Positions 27,001-35,486 of a stretch of DNA of 64,000 nt are shown piece after piece. This DNA is from Aquimarina latercula DSM 2041 (GTDB lineage: Bacteria; Bacteroidota; Bacteroidia; Flavobacteriales; Flavobacteriaceae): the NCBI RefSeq assembly GCF_000430645.1, contig NZ_AUMK01000012.1, positions 157,563 to 221,562 on the forward strand. The letters are read 5' to 3'. The notes under the pieces were generated by a model, which was not told the origin of the DNA, made no database searches, and saw only the letters and a list, made by a program, of their open reading frames with translations. The position numbers were made by a program, and so were the translations under genes. Position 1 is the first letter of the stretch, and each line of letters opens with the position of its first letter.

Positions 27001-28198
27001 AACGATTCCAAGTTGTACTACCTTATCGATTCCTTTGGATGGCGCTACTGATATTTCTATAGGAACGGATTTAAGTTGGAATGCAGTTTCTAATGCTACA
27101 GGATATCGATTAATAGTTGGAACAAGTTCTGGTGGGAGTGATATTATAAATAATCAGGATGTAGGTAATGTAACTACTTTTGATTTACCAGCAGAATTAC
27201 CAGAGAATACTGAGATTTTTGTTGCCATTATTCCGTACAATGCCGTTGGTGATGCTACGGGATGTTCAGAAGAGCGTTTTACTACCGAAACTGTTGCAAC
27301 GATTCCAAGTTGTACTACTTTATCGATTCCTTTGGATGGAGCTACTGATATTTCTATAGGAACGGATTTAAGCTGGAATTCAATTTCTGATGCTACAGGA
27401 TATCGATTAATAGTTGGAACAAGTTCTGGCGGAAGTGATATTATAAATAATCAGGATGTTGGTAATGTAACTACTTTTGATTTGTCAACTGATTTACCGG
27501 AGAATACTGAGATTTTTGTTGCTATTATTCCGTACAATGCAGTTGGAGATGCTACAGGATGTTCAGAAGAGAGTTTTACTACAGAGACTTTAGCAACGAT
27601 TCCGAGTTGTACTACATTATCTAATCCTTTAAGTGGAGATACAGATGTTTCTGTAGATACAGACATAAGTTGGAATGCAGTTTCTGATGCTACTGGATAT
27701 AGACTAACAGTTGGGACGAGTTCTGGTGTTACGGATATTATAAATAATCAGGATATTGGTAATGTTACAACTTTTGATTTGCCAATTGATTTACCAGAGA
27801 ATACTACAATTTTTGTAACTATTACCCCATACAACATATTAGGAGATGCTACAGGATGTTCTGAAGAGAATTTTATCACAGAAAATCCGATAATTATTGT
27901 AGAGGATGATACCAAATACGGGTTTTCTCCAGATGGTGATGGAATTAATGAATTCTGGGAAATTGACGGAATTGAAAATTACCCTGGAAATACTGTCTCT
28001 ATTTATAATCGTTGGGGAGATATGGTATTTGAAATTTCAGGATACAATAATACTTCAAGGGTTTTTAGAGGTGATGCAAATCGTCTAACCAATCTTGGTG
28101 GTGGTGCATTGCCAGAAGGCACCTATTTCTTTAGTATTAATATCCCCCAAAGTAATTCTCTAAAAAAACTAAAAGGATTTTTAGTTTTAAAACGATAA
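21029..28198 (+). CDS. Giant BspA-repeat surface protein with fibronectin-like modules and T9SS type B domain
   Basis: The 2389-residue product starts with a signal-like segment (IHLRTILYLLSYSLLIVPLFGG). A PKD-like domain at about 45-110 (VDWGDGSSDTG) precedes a first block of about 15 BspA/DUF285 repeats (residues 150-560) of 25 residues each, of the type FNQ-x-L-NNWDVSNVTDMS-x-MF. A fibronectin-like module (about 607-700), a second PKD-like domain (about 715-780) and a second block of about 20 repeats (820-1365) follow. Nine more modules of 99 residues come next (about 1400-2290; the repeated core is SW-x6-ATGYRL-x-VGTSSG). The last 97 residues form a gliding-motility/T9SS type B sorting domain (YGFSPDGDGINEFW, then VSIYNRWGDMVFE). 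I infer an exported surface adhesin. A PorP/SprF gene follows after four bases, as usual for type B cargo. Confidence 0.9.
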   Translation: MIKKIHLRTILYLLSYSLLIVPLFGGYSLEHTIEKSEFTSFVGEFTSIWDTTQPGTSLDNEITIPTNPAYTYNYTVDWGDGSSDTGITTDITHTYATSGIYTVKISGDFPAIYFNNSGDREKIIEILEWGIIEWLTMENAFYGCRNLNFDAIDSPNLSQATSLKNMFRGCLSFNGIVNNWDIGTITDISGMFYDAEIFNRPLDNWNVINVTDMSETFRDAELFNEPLDNWNTATVTNMQGMFDDAERFNQNINNWDVSNVTDMSRMFLDASAYNNPLNNWNVSNVTNMSQMFDDANSFNQNINNWIVDNVTDMSGMFSCINFNQPLDNWNVSAVTDMSSMFSVNRNFSQPINNWDVSSVTNMDTMFFFTVFNLPLDQWDVSGVTSMNSMFNRALFNLPLNDWDVSSVTSMSRMFGGNTSFTTPFNQPLDQWNTSAVVNVSGMFGWSAFNQNINDWDVSSVTNMSTMFASNTIYDQPLDNWAISTVTNTQAMFSGATSFNQDITNWDTQNITNMNVMFSGAQMFNQNLASWNITSVTQMGNMLSNSGLSQENYDNILIGWASQAVQSNVSLGALNIRYCDGRIARQELIDNFNWTITGDIVNCTNVFCTEIISPLDGATGVPANSDIVWNAAPQATGYLVSLRRENGGATQVIYDNEDLGNVTRITFTNEFLDGDVVYITVVPYNAEGPAENCDEISFSVVSSWQNNPNAYRIQIDTRIDGFATTPLDQFEVETNNDFTYNINIDWGDGEYDNNVTSDIIHTYDVPGIYNVAIIGEFPNPYFGVFGDGEKVLSIDRWGTFEYLSMEKACNDCENMIYNATDIPNLSQVTSMNEMFDGAVLFDANINDWDVSNVTDMSGLFNRTTAFNQPLDNWVVDNVTNMSRMFSAATSFNQPLDAWNTSNVEFMSSMFRSATSFTQNINGWDVSSVTNMASMFEGARLYNSPMDSWDVSNVTNMAGMFKRALIFNQSLNAWDVSNVTNMAEMFNGFFLDMEFNASLNDWDVDNVTDMREMFAYCPQFDQPLNNWNVGNVTDMSEMFHEASVFNQDINSWNVTNVITMQSMFEDALAFNEPLNNWDVNSVVSMVSTFQNAQAFDQPLNAWNVSAVANMTSMFRRANAFNQPIDNWNVSSVTLMTSMFESASAFNQNLNPWDVAVVTNMDSMFKDAIVFDQSLDSWDTGEVQNMQEMFSGATAFNQNIDSWNVSFVTTMEEMFRNATSYNQAMDSWNVASVTTMEGMFQGATSFNEAISSWNVRGVNTMAYMFDGATSFNRLLNNWRVSGVQNMDYMFRNASSYNQEMNMWDIGSVSMQSMLENATAFDQFLGDWNISSVSNMLDMLDNTSLTRENYDSTLIAWSEQALTTGINLGAESLLYCDSIDERQSMIDTYGWIFTDDIRDCPIPVCTQLTSPENGDVDVPINTNLVWEPVLYATEYVLTITLQPSGTIINATVTTESYEFMANELVGSTSVTVLIEPRNDEGTATGCVAETFFLSTNPATVPDCTILVTPLAGTIDVTITTDVSWQAIADADGYFLTVGTSTGGNDILNNEDVGNVTTYDLTNDLPEDTEIFVTITPYNEEGNATGCAEESFTTELIPVVPSCTTISDPLNGATNVAIDTDLSWNSVDGATGYLVSVGITQGGIEIANSIDVGNVTIYDFPTDLIENRTFYVTIIPYNDVGDAVGCMEESFRTGESTLNDPPACTTLTIPLNGAVDIAIGSNLTWSSSFNADGYRLTVGTSSGATDIINNQDVGNVTTFDLLADLPEGTEIFVTIVPYNSFGDATGCSEESFTTETIATIPSCTTLSIPLDGATNVLIGTDLSWNSISDATGYRLIVGTSSGATDIINNQDVGNVTTFDLPADLPENTEIFVTIIPYNAVGDATGCSEESFTTETIATIPSCTTLSIPLDGAANVGIGTDLSWNSISDATGYRLIVGTSSGGSDIINNQDVGNVTTFDLPADLPENTEIFVTIIPYNAVGDATGCSEESFTTETVATIPSCTTLSIPLDGATDISIGTDLSWNAVSNATGYRLIVGTSSGGSDIINNQDVGNVTTFDLPAELPENTEIFVAIIPYNAVGDATGCSEERFTTETVATIPSCTTLSIPLDGATDISIGTDLSWNSISDATGYRLIVGTSSGGSDIINNQDVGNVTTFDLSTDLPENTEIFVAIIPYNAVGDATGCSEESFTTETLATIPSCTTLSNPLSGDTDVSVDTDISWNAVSDATGYRLTVGTSSGVTDIINNQDIGNVTTFDLPIDLPENTTIFVTITPYNILGDATGCSEENFITENPIIIVEDDTKYGFSPDGDGINEFWEIDGIENYPGNTVSIYNRWGDMVFEISGYNNTSRVFRGDANRLTNLGGGALPEGTYFFSINIPQSNSLKKLKGFLVLKR
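26123..27890 (+). repeat. Six tandem 297-bp repeats inside the giant adhesin gene
   Basis: The units start at TGT codons at 26123, 26420, 26717, 27014, 27311 and 27608, an exact 297-base period (99 residues). The middle four units are close to identical in DNA, with only scattered changes, while units further upstream in the gene are much more divergent. This pattern implies recent expansion or homogenisation by recombination in the 3' half of the array. Confidence 0.9.
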
Positions 28199-28202
28199 TT
28201 TT

Positions 28203-29117
28203 ATGACAAAGCATATATATAATGTGCTAACAATACTTATTTTGTTAGTATGCAAGAACTCTATACAAGCTCAGCAAACACCAGTGTTTTCTGATTATTA
28301 TTATAATCCAGTATTAATCAATCCTGCTCATTCTGGATATAGTCCGGATACAGAGGTAAGCTTAAGTAATTTTGGATACCTAAGTGGGTTTGAGGGAAGC
28401 CCAAGAACGTTTTCAGGAATTCTAAATACAAGTGTTTTTGATGATAAGGTTGGGATAAGTGGTGGTTTTATAAGTGATCAAATTGGAGTCACTTCTGCAA
28501 CAACGATTTTTGGATCCTATGCTTACAAAATATTGTTAGATGAGAATTATAATAGAGCACGTTGGTGGAATTATAATCCTAATGTATTATCATTTGGATT
28601 AACTACGGGAGTACTTTTCTTTAATGAAGATCTATCACGATTAAATATACAAGGAGATCCAAACTTTGAAAATGATGTTAACGTGACTGTTCCAACTTTT
28701 GGTTTTGGAGCTCTTTATAATCATAATAAACTTTATATTGGATTTTCTGTGCAAAATTTGTTCTCTGATAGTATTGCTTCTGACCAAAATGTAAATATTC
28801 AAACGCCATATTATTTATATGGTGGTTATAGATTGTATCTCAGTAGATTCCAAGAAATACGGCTACAGCCAAGCATGTTAGTTAAGTTTGAGGCTGACGC
28901 GCCTGCTCAGTTTGATTTTAATGTATCTGTTAATTATAAGAATAGAATAGAAGTCGGAGGAGGTTATCGAAGCAGTTCATCATTTAATGGACTTATTGGA
29001 CTTTATTTTCTGGAGAACTGGCGTTTTGCCTATAGTTATACTGCATTTGATAGAAATACTCCATTTAATAATACAAATGGATTTATTCTTACATACAAAT
29101 CCGGAGAAGGATTTTGA
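28203..29117 (+). CDS. PorP/SprF family type IX secretion membrane protein
   Basis: The 304-residue product has a signal peptide (LTILILLVCKNSIQAQ) and the family start QTPVFSDYYYNPVLINPAHSG, followed by repeated amphipathic beta strands as in an outer-membrane barrel (LSFGLTTGVLFF, FGFGALYNHNKLYIGFSVQNLF, RIEVGGGY). PorP/SprF proteins hold T9SS cargo with type B sorting domains at the cell surface; the gene follows the giant type B protein by four bases, so the two are probably a cargo and anchor pair. Length is normal for the family. Confidence 0.92.
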   Translation: MTKHIYNVLTILILLVCKNSIQAQQTPVFSDYYYNPVLINPAHSGYSPDTEVSLSNFGYLSGFEGSPRTFSGILNTSVFDDKVGISGGFISDQIGVTSATTIFGSYAYKILLDENYNRARWWNYNPNVLSFGLTTGVLFFNEDLSRLNIQGDPNFENDVNVTVPTFGFGALYNHNKLYIGFSVQNLFSDSIASDQNVNIQTPYYLYGGYRLYLSRFQEIRLQPSMLVKFEADAPAQFDFNVSVNYKNRIEVGGGYRSSSSFNGLIGLYFLENWRFAYSYTAFDRNTPFNNTNGFILTYKSGEGF

Positions 29118-30144
29118 TCTAGGGTAGAGATAAATTAAAATTATATCTTTTATAATCTGGACCACCTCAATATTATACTGGATTCTTCTGAGCGGTAATA
29201 AATTATATTTCTAAGATCAGCTTTTGTCTGTAGTAAATTATGGAGAATGGTTTTTGGTGCGAAATTCTATTGAATTAGTATTGATTAATTGATGTGTTTA
29301 TTAAGTAAGGAGGGTATGTTAATGCCATTTTTTATATTGAATTTTATAAAATTAAAAATCTAATAATCAGATACTTGTATTTATTTACCCCCAAAAGCGT
29401 ATTATTAAAAACGTATTTAATACTAATATTATCCTGCAATAATTTTAAAACCTATTATGATGCACGCACACTTTATTAATGAATCTATTTAATTAAATCG
29501 TGTTAATATATCTAGTATAGTTTTTCCAGAAAAACTAAAATAAGTATAAAACATTGTTTTTTTAATGTAATAGAATAATTAAAGATTATGGTAATTAGTA
29601 TTCATTTTACTGATAGAAATTCCAGAGATATGAAATACTAAAAACAATTAAAAAGAGTTAATAAAAATTGTCTAGATTAAATCTTAGGCAACTTATAAAT
29701 AAAAGTATGATTTACTCCTTTATAAAATAGAAATTTAAATAAAGGTATTTGATTTTCATATTAATAAATTGATTTAAGTAAAAGGTTAATGAACCAAGAC
29801 CAATTACGAAAATATCAATAATTAAAATCAAATAAAATTGCAAGTAAGTTCGATATCTAAATTCTATCTCCCACCCTTCCGGAATTTGGACATATCATTT
29901 TTAAATAATGGATCGTACCAGAAGAATTTCTGGCTCGTTACTAATGATTATATCATTATAGTCCAATCTATGCATATATGCTTATTTCAGTACTTATATA
30001 CTGATAAGAAAAATTAATCTGGCGTAGTGACTTAGGATTATATCTTCATTAAATAGAGCAATAGATTTTTTAGGTAAAGTATATGATGTATAGAAAACCT
30101 ATATGAATAAAGCTGTAGGCCTATATTTTCGGATCATTTATTAT
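29118..30144. other. Long AT-rich intergenic region before the polysaccharide locus
   Basis: About 1030 bases hold no convincing gene on either strand. Some short inverted repeats are visible, including CCAGAAGAATTTCTGG around 29919 and ATGATTATATCAT near 29942-29954. The region separates the adhesin cluster from the polysaccharide locus and should contain the promoter of the GH5 gene. Confidence 0.45.
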
Positions 30145-30175
30145 AATAACATAACACACACAAACTAACGTAATT
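30145..30175 (+). promoter_or_regulatory. A-rich leader shared with the G8 gene
   Basis: AATAACATAACACA (30145-30158) lies 17 bases before the start of the GH5 gene. The same 14 bases occur at 40660-40673 before the G8-domain gene. No Shine-Dalgarno site is present, as usual in Bacteroidota, so this probably marks the start of the leader RNA of both PUL transcripts. Confidence 0.5.
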
Positions 30176-33100
30176 ATGAAAATGTATTACACACACAAGA
30201 AACATTTTTCAGCAAACCGTTTTTTATGGTTAGCACTACTATTATTTATTTGGGCAGGAGGAGTAGCTCAAACAGTTGTACAGAAACATGGAAGATTAAG
30301 AGTACAAGGAAATCAAATTGTTGATAAAAATAATGATCCGGTCAGTCTGGCTGGAAATAGTTTATTCTGGAGTAATGCGGGAGATACATCGGATTTTTAT
30401 GATGCCGAAACCGTATCACATCTTACCAGTGATTGGAATAGTTCAATCATCCGCGTAGCTATGGGAGTAAAAGAAAACTGGGATGGAGGTACAGGTTACA
30501 TTGATAGTCCTAATTTCCAAAAAAATAAAATTAGAAAAGTAATTGATGCAGCGATAACAGAAGGAATCTATGTGATAATAGATTGGCATACTCATGAAGC
30601 TGAACAATATACTTCGGAAGCTGCTGACTTTTTTAAGGAAATGGCACAATTATACGGAGATAAACCTAATGTTATTTATGAAGTATATAACGAGCCGATT
30701 AACCAATCTTGGTCAATAGTAAAAAGTTATTCCGAAACGGTAATTGCAGCTATTAGATCTGAAGATCCGGATAATCTTATTATCGTAGGTTCTCCTACTT
30801 GGTCTCAGGATGTTGATGTAGCATCAAATAATCCAATAAGTGATGCTAATACAGCATACACTTTACATTTTTATTCAGGGACACATACAAATAGTTTAAG
30901 ACAAAAAGCTACAACAGCTATGAACAATGGTATAGCATTATTTGTTACAGAATGGGGAGCGGTTGATGCTAGTGGTGATGGAGCTTTAGAAATTCCAGAA
31001 ACAGAAAGATGGATGCAATTTTTCAAAGACAATAATATTAGCCACGTAAATTGGTCAGTTAGTGATAAACCTAGTAACAATGATCCTACAAGAGCTGAAA
31101 GATCTTCTGTAGTAGAATTAGGAAAGGGGATTGATGGATTAAAAAATAATCAACTAACACCAACAGGAAATTACATAAAAGACCTTATAAAAAACTGGTC
31201 AGAAGATGATGGAGGAGATCCTGATGGGCCTAGTGGTACCATCAATTGTAATACAGTAGACTGTATTAGAAATGCTATGCAAAATGCACAACCAGGAGAT
31301 GAAATTATAATTGCTTCAGGAACCTATGAGGCTCCAGATAAAATTAATATAGGAGGAAGAGCAGCTAGATTTGCTTCAGATAAAAATGGTACAGCTTCGC
31401 AACCTATCATTATGAGAGCACAAAACCCTTCCAATCCACCAATATTAAAAGGTGAAAATGGGAAGTATGATGGATATGTATTGCACATGCTAGGAGATTA
31501 TTGGGAAATAAAAAATATAATTTTTGAAGAAGGTTCTAAAGGAATTGTATTGGATAATGCCAATAATGGAATCCTAGAAAATCTAACAGTTAGAGAATTA
31601 GGAGAAGAAGGAATTCATTTAAGAGATGGGTCGAGTTCTAACCTTGTAAAAGATTGTCGAGTATATAATGTGGGTATCAAAAAACCAGGAATTGGAGAAG
31701 GTTTATATGTGGGATCTGATAAAGGACAGCATGATGATTACGAAAGAGAATGTAATAATAATATTATTGATGGTTGTATTGTAGGGCCTAATGTAACAGC
31801 AGAAGGTGTCGATGTAAAAGAAGGAACTAAAAATACAATTATCCGTAATTGTACTTTCTCTGCGCAAGGGATATCTGGAGAAAATAGTGCAGATGCTTTT
31901 ATTGATCTTAAAGGAGCTTATGCTTTTGTATATAACAACACCTTTAATTTGGATGGATCTACGATTATTAATGCTGGAGTTGATTTTTTAGATAGAGGAA
32001 CTGGATTCAATACTGGTTTTAGAAATGCAATTTTTGATAATACTTTTAATTTAGGTAGTAGAGCTAACGAAATTCAAACAGCAAGAAAAAAACAAGGAGA
32101 CCCTTCAGAAATTCACGTATGGAATAATACGCGTAATCCAAACTCTGCAGATTTCCCTATAAGTGATGGAACTACGAATTTTGTTACACAATCTTGCCCA
32201 AGTTGGAACATCGTTCCTTGTAATGACGGTGGAGGAAATCAAAATCCAAGTGTCAATATTACATCTCCTACTAATGGACAATCATATCAAGAAGGAGATA
32301 ATATAACAATAATAGCTAATGCATCAGATTCAGATGGAAGTATAACAAAAGTTGAATTTTATAATGGTTCTGTAAAATTGGGAGAAGATTCATCATCTCC
32401 ATACCAGTATAATATCAATAATGCTCAAGCAGGTAGTTATAATTTAACTGCAAAAGCAACGGATAATGATGGAGCAACAACAACTTCTGGCAACGTAAAT
32501 ATTACGGTATCTAGCGATAATGGAGGAGATAATACGCCTCCTGCAATTTCTTTCGAAACACCTTCTGGTAATTTAACAGTCGATGAAGGATATAGTAGCC
32601 TTTATATCAAAGTAAATGCTTCCGATAGTGATGGAACCATAGATAATGTAAAACTTTATATCAATGGTAATTTTATAAGACAAGAAAGATTCGATCCATA
32701 TGAATGGGGGCATAGCACATCACCTAACCCAGCAGAAACAACTGGTTTAGCAGCTGGGGATCATACATTTCGAGCTACAGCTACGGATAATGAAGGGGCT
32801 ACTTCCGAGACCACCTTTACATTAACAGTAACAGGTGAAGATACTGGTGGAGGCAATGATTGTTCATTTGGAACTCCTTCTAGTGGTGCTTTACCAGCGT
32901 TTGATGGAGTATCTTTTACAGAAGTACATGTGTTGGGAAGCGGTGGTCCTGCGTTGGATAACTTTAGAAAATTTAGTGTCAACTGGAACCCACAATATAA
33001 TGGATTATATCAGTTTGCAATAAACACAAACAATGGTGTTCCTAATTACTATGTTGATCTTAGACCTTTTAGTAATGCCAATTTTAACACTAGTAATCCT

Positions 33101-33511
33101 GAGTTAACAATAACTAACTCTGGGCTTGGTGGTTTAGATGGCTCTTACTGGGTTGCAAAAGATGGAAATAATTTTGTTATGGTCTCTAAAAGCGGAAACT
33201 TCTCAATTTATTTCAGTAACTCTGATACAGCTCCTAACTGTGATGATGATAAATCACCAGTAGATGAAGATAAATTAACCAATATTAAATTGTTTCCAAA
33301 CCCTGTTAGTGATAACATACTTAATGTTACAGGGATAGCTCAGGAAAAATCTACGTTAGAAGTTGCTGATATGCAAGGTAAGATTGTACTTCAAGAGTAT
33401 ATTGAGAATACAGAAGTAGGTTTAGATGTTTCTAAGCTAAAATCAGGTATGTATATTCTTATTGTTAAAGGATTAAAATTCAGAAAATCCATTCTATTTA
33501 CTAAACAGTAA
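30176..33511 (+). CDS. Secreted GH5 glycosidase fused to a beta-helix (lyase-like) domain, T9SS type A
   Basis: The 1111-residue product has a signal peptide (to about residue 32, ending GGVAQ). A GH5 domain of the endoglucanase type follows at about 35-345, with the acid/base Glu173 in YEVYNEPIN and the nucleophile Glu259 in [11 protein letters not shown] right-handed beta-helix domain, similar to pectate-lyase and chondroitinase-B folds, covers about 353-680 ([11 protein letters not shown], then [20 protein letters not shown]). Two Ig-like domains are at about 690-780 and 787-888, and an unidentified C-terminal module at about 896-1022 (CSFGTP to APNC) is shared with the next three proteins. 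A T9SS type A sorting domain ends the protein ([12 protein letters not shown]). This pairing of a glucanase with a lyase-like helix suggests action on a mixed glucan and uronate polymer; the beta-helix activity is not established. Confidence 0.85.
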   Translation: MKMYYTHKKHFSANRFLWLALLLFIWAGGVAQTVVQKHGRLRVQGNQIVDKNNDPVSLAGNSLFWSNAGDTSDFYDAETVSHLTSDWNSSIIRVAMGVKENWDGGTGYIDSPNFQKNKIRKVIDAAITEGIYVIIDWHTHEAEQYTSEAADFFKEMAQLYGDKPNVIYEVYNEPINQSWSIVKSYSETVIAAIRSEDPDNLIIVGSPTWSQDVDVASNNPISDANTAYTLHFYSGTHTNSLRQKATTAMNNGIALFVTEWGAVDASGDGALEIPETERWMQFFKDNNISHVNWSVSDKPSNNDPTRAERSSVVELGKGIDGLKNNQLTPTGNYIKDLIKNWSEDDGGDPDGPSGTINCNTVDCIRNAMQNAQPGDEIIIASGTYEAPDKINIGGRAARFASDKNGTASQPIIMRAQNPSNPPILKGENGKYDGYVLHMLGDYWEIKNIIFEEGSKGIVLDNANNGILENLTVRELGEEGIHLRDGSSSNLVKDCRVYNVGIKKPGIGEGLYVGSDKGQHDDYERECNNNIIDGCIVGPNVTAEGVDVKEGTKNTIIRNCTFSAQGISGENSADAFIDLKGAYAFVYNNTFNLDGSTIINAGVDFLDRGTGFNTGFRNAIFDNTFNLGSRANEIQTARKKQGDPSEIHVWNNTRNPNSADFPISDGTTNFVTQSCPSWNIVPCNDGGGNQNPSVNITSPTNGQSYQEGDNITIIANASDSDGSITKVEFYNGSVKLGEDSSSPYQYNINNAQAGSYNLTAKATDNDGATTTSGNVNITVSSDNGGDNTPPAISFETPSGNLTVDEGYSSLYIKVNASDSDGTIDNVKLYINGNFIRQERFDPYEWGHSTSPNPAETTGLAAGDHTFRATATDNEGATSETTFTLTVTGEDTGGGNDCSFGTPSSGALPAFDGVSFTEVHVLGSGGPALDNFRKFSVNWNPQYNGLYQFAINTNNGVPNYYVDLRPFSNANFNTSNPELTITNSGLGGLDGSYWVAKDGNNFVMVSKSGNFSIYFSNSDTAPNCDDDKSPVDEDKLTNIKLFPNPVSDNILNVTGIAQEKSTLEVADMQGKIVLQEYIENTEVGLDVSKLKSGMYILIVKGLKFRKSILFTKQ

Positions 33512-33526
33512 TAGTATTAGCCAATC

Positions 33527-33565
33527 ATCATCATCAGGTAGCTGACTAAGTTATCTGATGATGAT
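33527..33565 (+). other. Stem-loop between the first two lyase-cluster genes
   Basis: ATCATCATCAG (33527-33537) pairs perfectly with CTGATGATGAT (33555-33565) around a 17-base loop. There is no T run after it, so it may mark mRNA processing or partial attenuation and not full termination. It also covers the upstream ATG at 33558, which supports the start of the next gene at 33591. Confidence 0.5.
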
Positions 33566-33590
33566 TCTAATGATTCAAAACGCATACATC

Positions 33591-35444
33591 ATGAATTATA
33601 AATACGTAAAAAATAGTTTTACATTTATTTTATTGAGCCTTACTTCATTCTTATTTGCTCAAGAAAACTATGTATATCAATATGATTTTGATCATTTGTC
33701 CTCCGGGCAATATAATAGAGATCAGATAAAAGAAGCACTAAATGTTTCCTTTTGTAAAGGAGCAGATGAAGGTAGAGTACATATTTCTGATTTTGAAAAT
33801 CGAGGAAAAGTACTAGATGTTAAGTATCCAAAAGGACAGGTTAAAACCGGAGAAAGTGGTATGCATACTAAAGTACCATTTGATGTAGAAGGAGAGTATG
33901 ATGAATTATATATTAGTTATTGGATATACTTTCCAGAAGATTTTGAATTTCGAGCAGGGGGTAAATTACCTGGTTTAGCATATCAGACTTCAGAAAGGAA
34001 TATGTCTTTACGTCTAATGTGGAGATACGATGGACTGGTTGAGTTCTATGTGCATTATAATACAGAACCTACTTGGGATGGATGGCATGCATCTATTAAT
34101 TGGAGTCTAACAGATCCTTATGAAGAACCTAATGGAGAACCTCAGGCGGATCAGGTGAAGTTTAAAAAAGGGCAGTGGAATCATGTAGAAATGTATAATA
34201 AGCTAAATACTCCTGGGCAGAATGATGGAATAATGAGAGGTTGGTTAAATGGAGAGCTTGCGATAGATATTACAGATAATGGTGATTACAGGCAAGTTGG
34301 AGAAGAAGATATTCATCTTAATATTATTTATTTATCAACCTTTTTTGGAGGTAGTGATGAAACTTTCCAGCCTACCAAAGACCTAGAAGCCTACTTTGAT
34401 GATTTCATTGTTTCGACAACCAGAATAGGAGATGATAGCGATAATGATGGAGACGGAGATAATACAAATCAACCACCAGTCGTTACATTCGCAACACCTT
34501 CTAATAATATTACCGTTGATGAAGGTTATATTCTTGATGTTAGAGTTAATGCCTCTGATACCGATGGGAGTGTTAGTAATGTAAAACTTTATATAGATGA
34601 TACTCTTATAAGACAAGAAAGTGTTGCTCCCTATGAATGGGGTCATGCTTCATCGCCAAATCCAGATGAAGTAAATAATTTGCCTGTTGGTTCACATGTT
34701 TTTAAAGCGGTTGCAATAGATAATGATGGGGCAACTTCAGAAACTATATTTACGCTTACTGTACAAAATGAAGATACAGATAATAGTGATAATTGTTCCT
34801 TCGATACTCCTGTAAATAATAGTATCTCAAGTATTGAAAAGACGTCTTTTTCCGAAGCATACGTTTTAGGAAATAATGGACCTGCACTAGACAATTTTAG
34901 AAAGCTTACTATTAATTGGAATGCCACGAATAATGGTTTATATCAATTTGCGATCAATACCAATAATGGAATTCCTAGTTATTACATAGATCTTAAAAAT
35001 AAAGTAACTCATACGTTGGGACAATCAAGTCCTGAAATAACAATTAATGATTCTGGAATTTCTGGATTAGACGGTTCTTATTGGATTGCTAGAGATCAAG
35101 ATAATTTTATAATGGTTTCTAAGACTAGAGGATTTACATTGTATTTCAGTAATTCTAATGAATTTCCTTCTTGCGATAATAAATCCCAACCTGATTTAGA
35201 AAAGGTAGATTCCTTTTCTTATTACCCAAATCCTGCCAATAGTTCAATTTTGCTAAGCGGTGTTGATCCATCTATTAGCGAAATAGTGATTTATAATATA
35301 AATAGTCAGAAAGTTAAATCAATAAAGCCAATTAAGAAAGAATCGATTTCAATTGATGTTACTTCATTACAGAATGGACTTTATTTTATCGAGTTAAAAT
35401 CTTTCAAGGTAGCATCGAAAAGATATAAACTAATAAAGAATTAA
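33591..35444 (+). CDS. Secreted PL14-like polysaccharide lyase, T9SS type A
   Basis: From the ATG at 33591 the product has 617 residues and a signal peptide (YVKNSFTFILLSLTSFLFAQ). The lyase domain at about 25-285 shows the features of the PL14 jelly-roll family: YDELYISYWIYFPEDFEFRA followed by GGKLPGLAY, then KKGQWNHVEMYNKLNTPGQNDG and a C-terminal ..AYFDDFIV. PL14 includes alginate and glucuronan lyases, which break uronate linkages by beta-elimination. One Ig-like domain (about 294-393) with the PYEWG signature, the shared CSF-module (402-530) and a T9SS type A tail (SYYPNPANSSILL) follow. The in-frame ATG at 33558 would start inside a hairpin. It is the second of four tandem genes. Confidence 0.82.
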   Translation: MNYKYVKNSFTFILLSLTSFLFAQENYVYQYDFDHLSSGQYNRDQIKEALNVSFCKGADEGRVHISDFENRGKVLDVKYPKGQVKTGESGMHTKVPFDVEGEYDELYISYWIYFPEDFEFRAGGKLPGLAYQTSERNMSLRLMWRYDGLVEFYVHYNTEPTWDGWHASINWSLTDPYEEPNGEPQADQVKFKKGQWNHVEMYNKLNTPGQNDGIMRGWLNGELAIDITDNGDYRQVGEEDIHLNIIYLSTFFGGSDETFQPTKDLEAYFDDFIVSTTRIGDDSDNDGDGDNTNQPPVVTFATPSNNITVDEGYILDVRVNASDTDGSVSNVKLYIDDTLIRQESVAPYEWGHASSPNPDEVNNLPVGSHVFKAVAIDNDGATSETIFTLTVQNEDTDNSDNCSFDTPVNNSISSIEKTSFSEAYVLGNNGPALDNFRKLTINWNATNNGLYQFAINTNNGIPSYYIDLKNKVTHTLGQSSPEITINDSGISGLDGSYWIARDQDNFIMVSKTRGFTLYFSNSNEFPSCDNKSQPDLEKVDSFSYYPNPANSSILLSGVDPSISEIVIYNINSQKVKSIKPIKKESISIDVTSLQNGLYFIELKSFKVASKRYKLIKN

Positions 35445-35486
35445 TAACCAAACTCAACTAATTAACTAATTAAAAATTTTATAATC

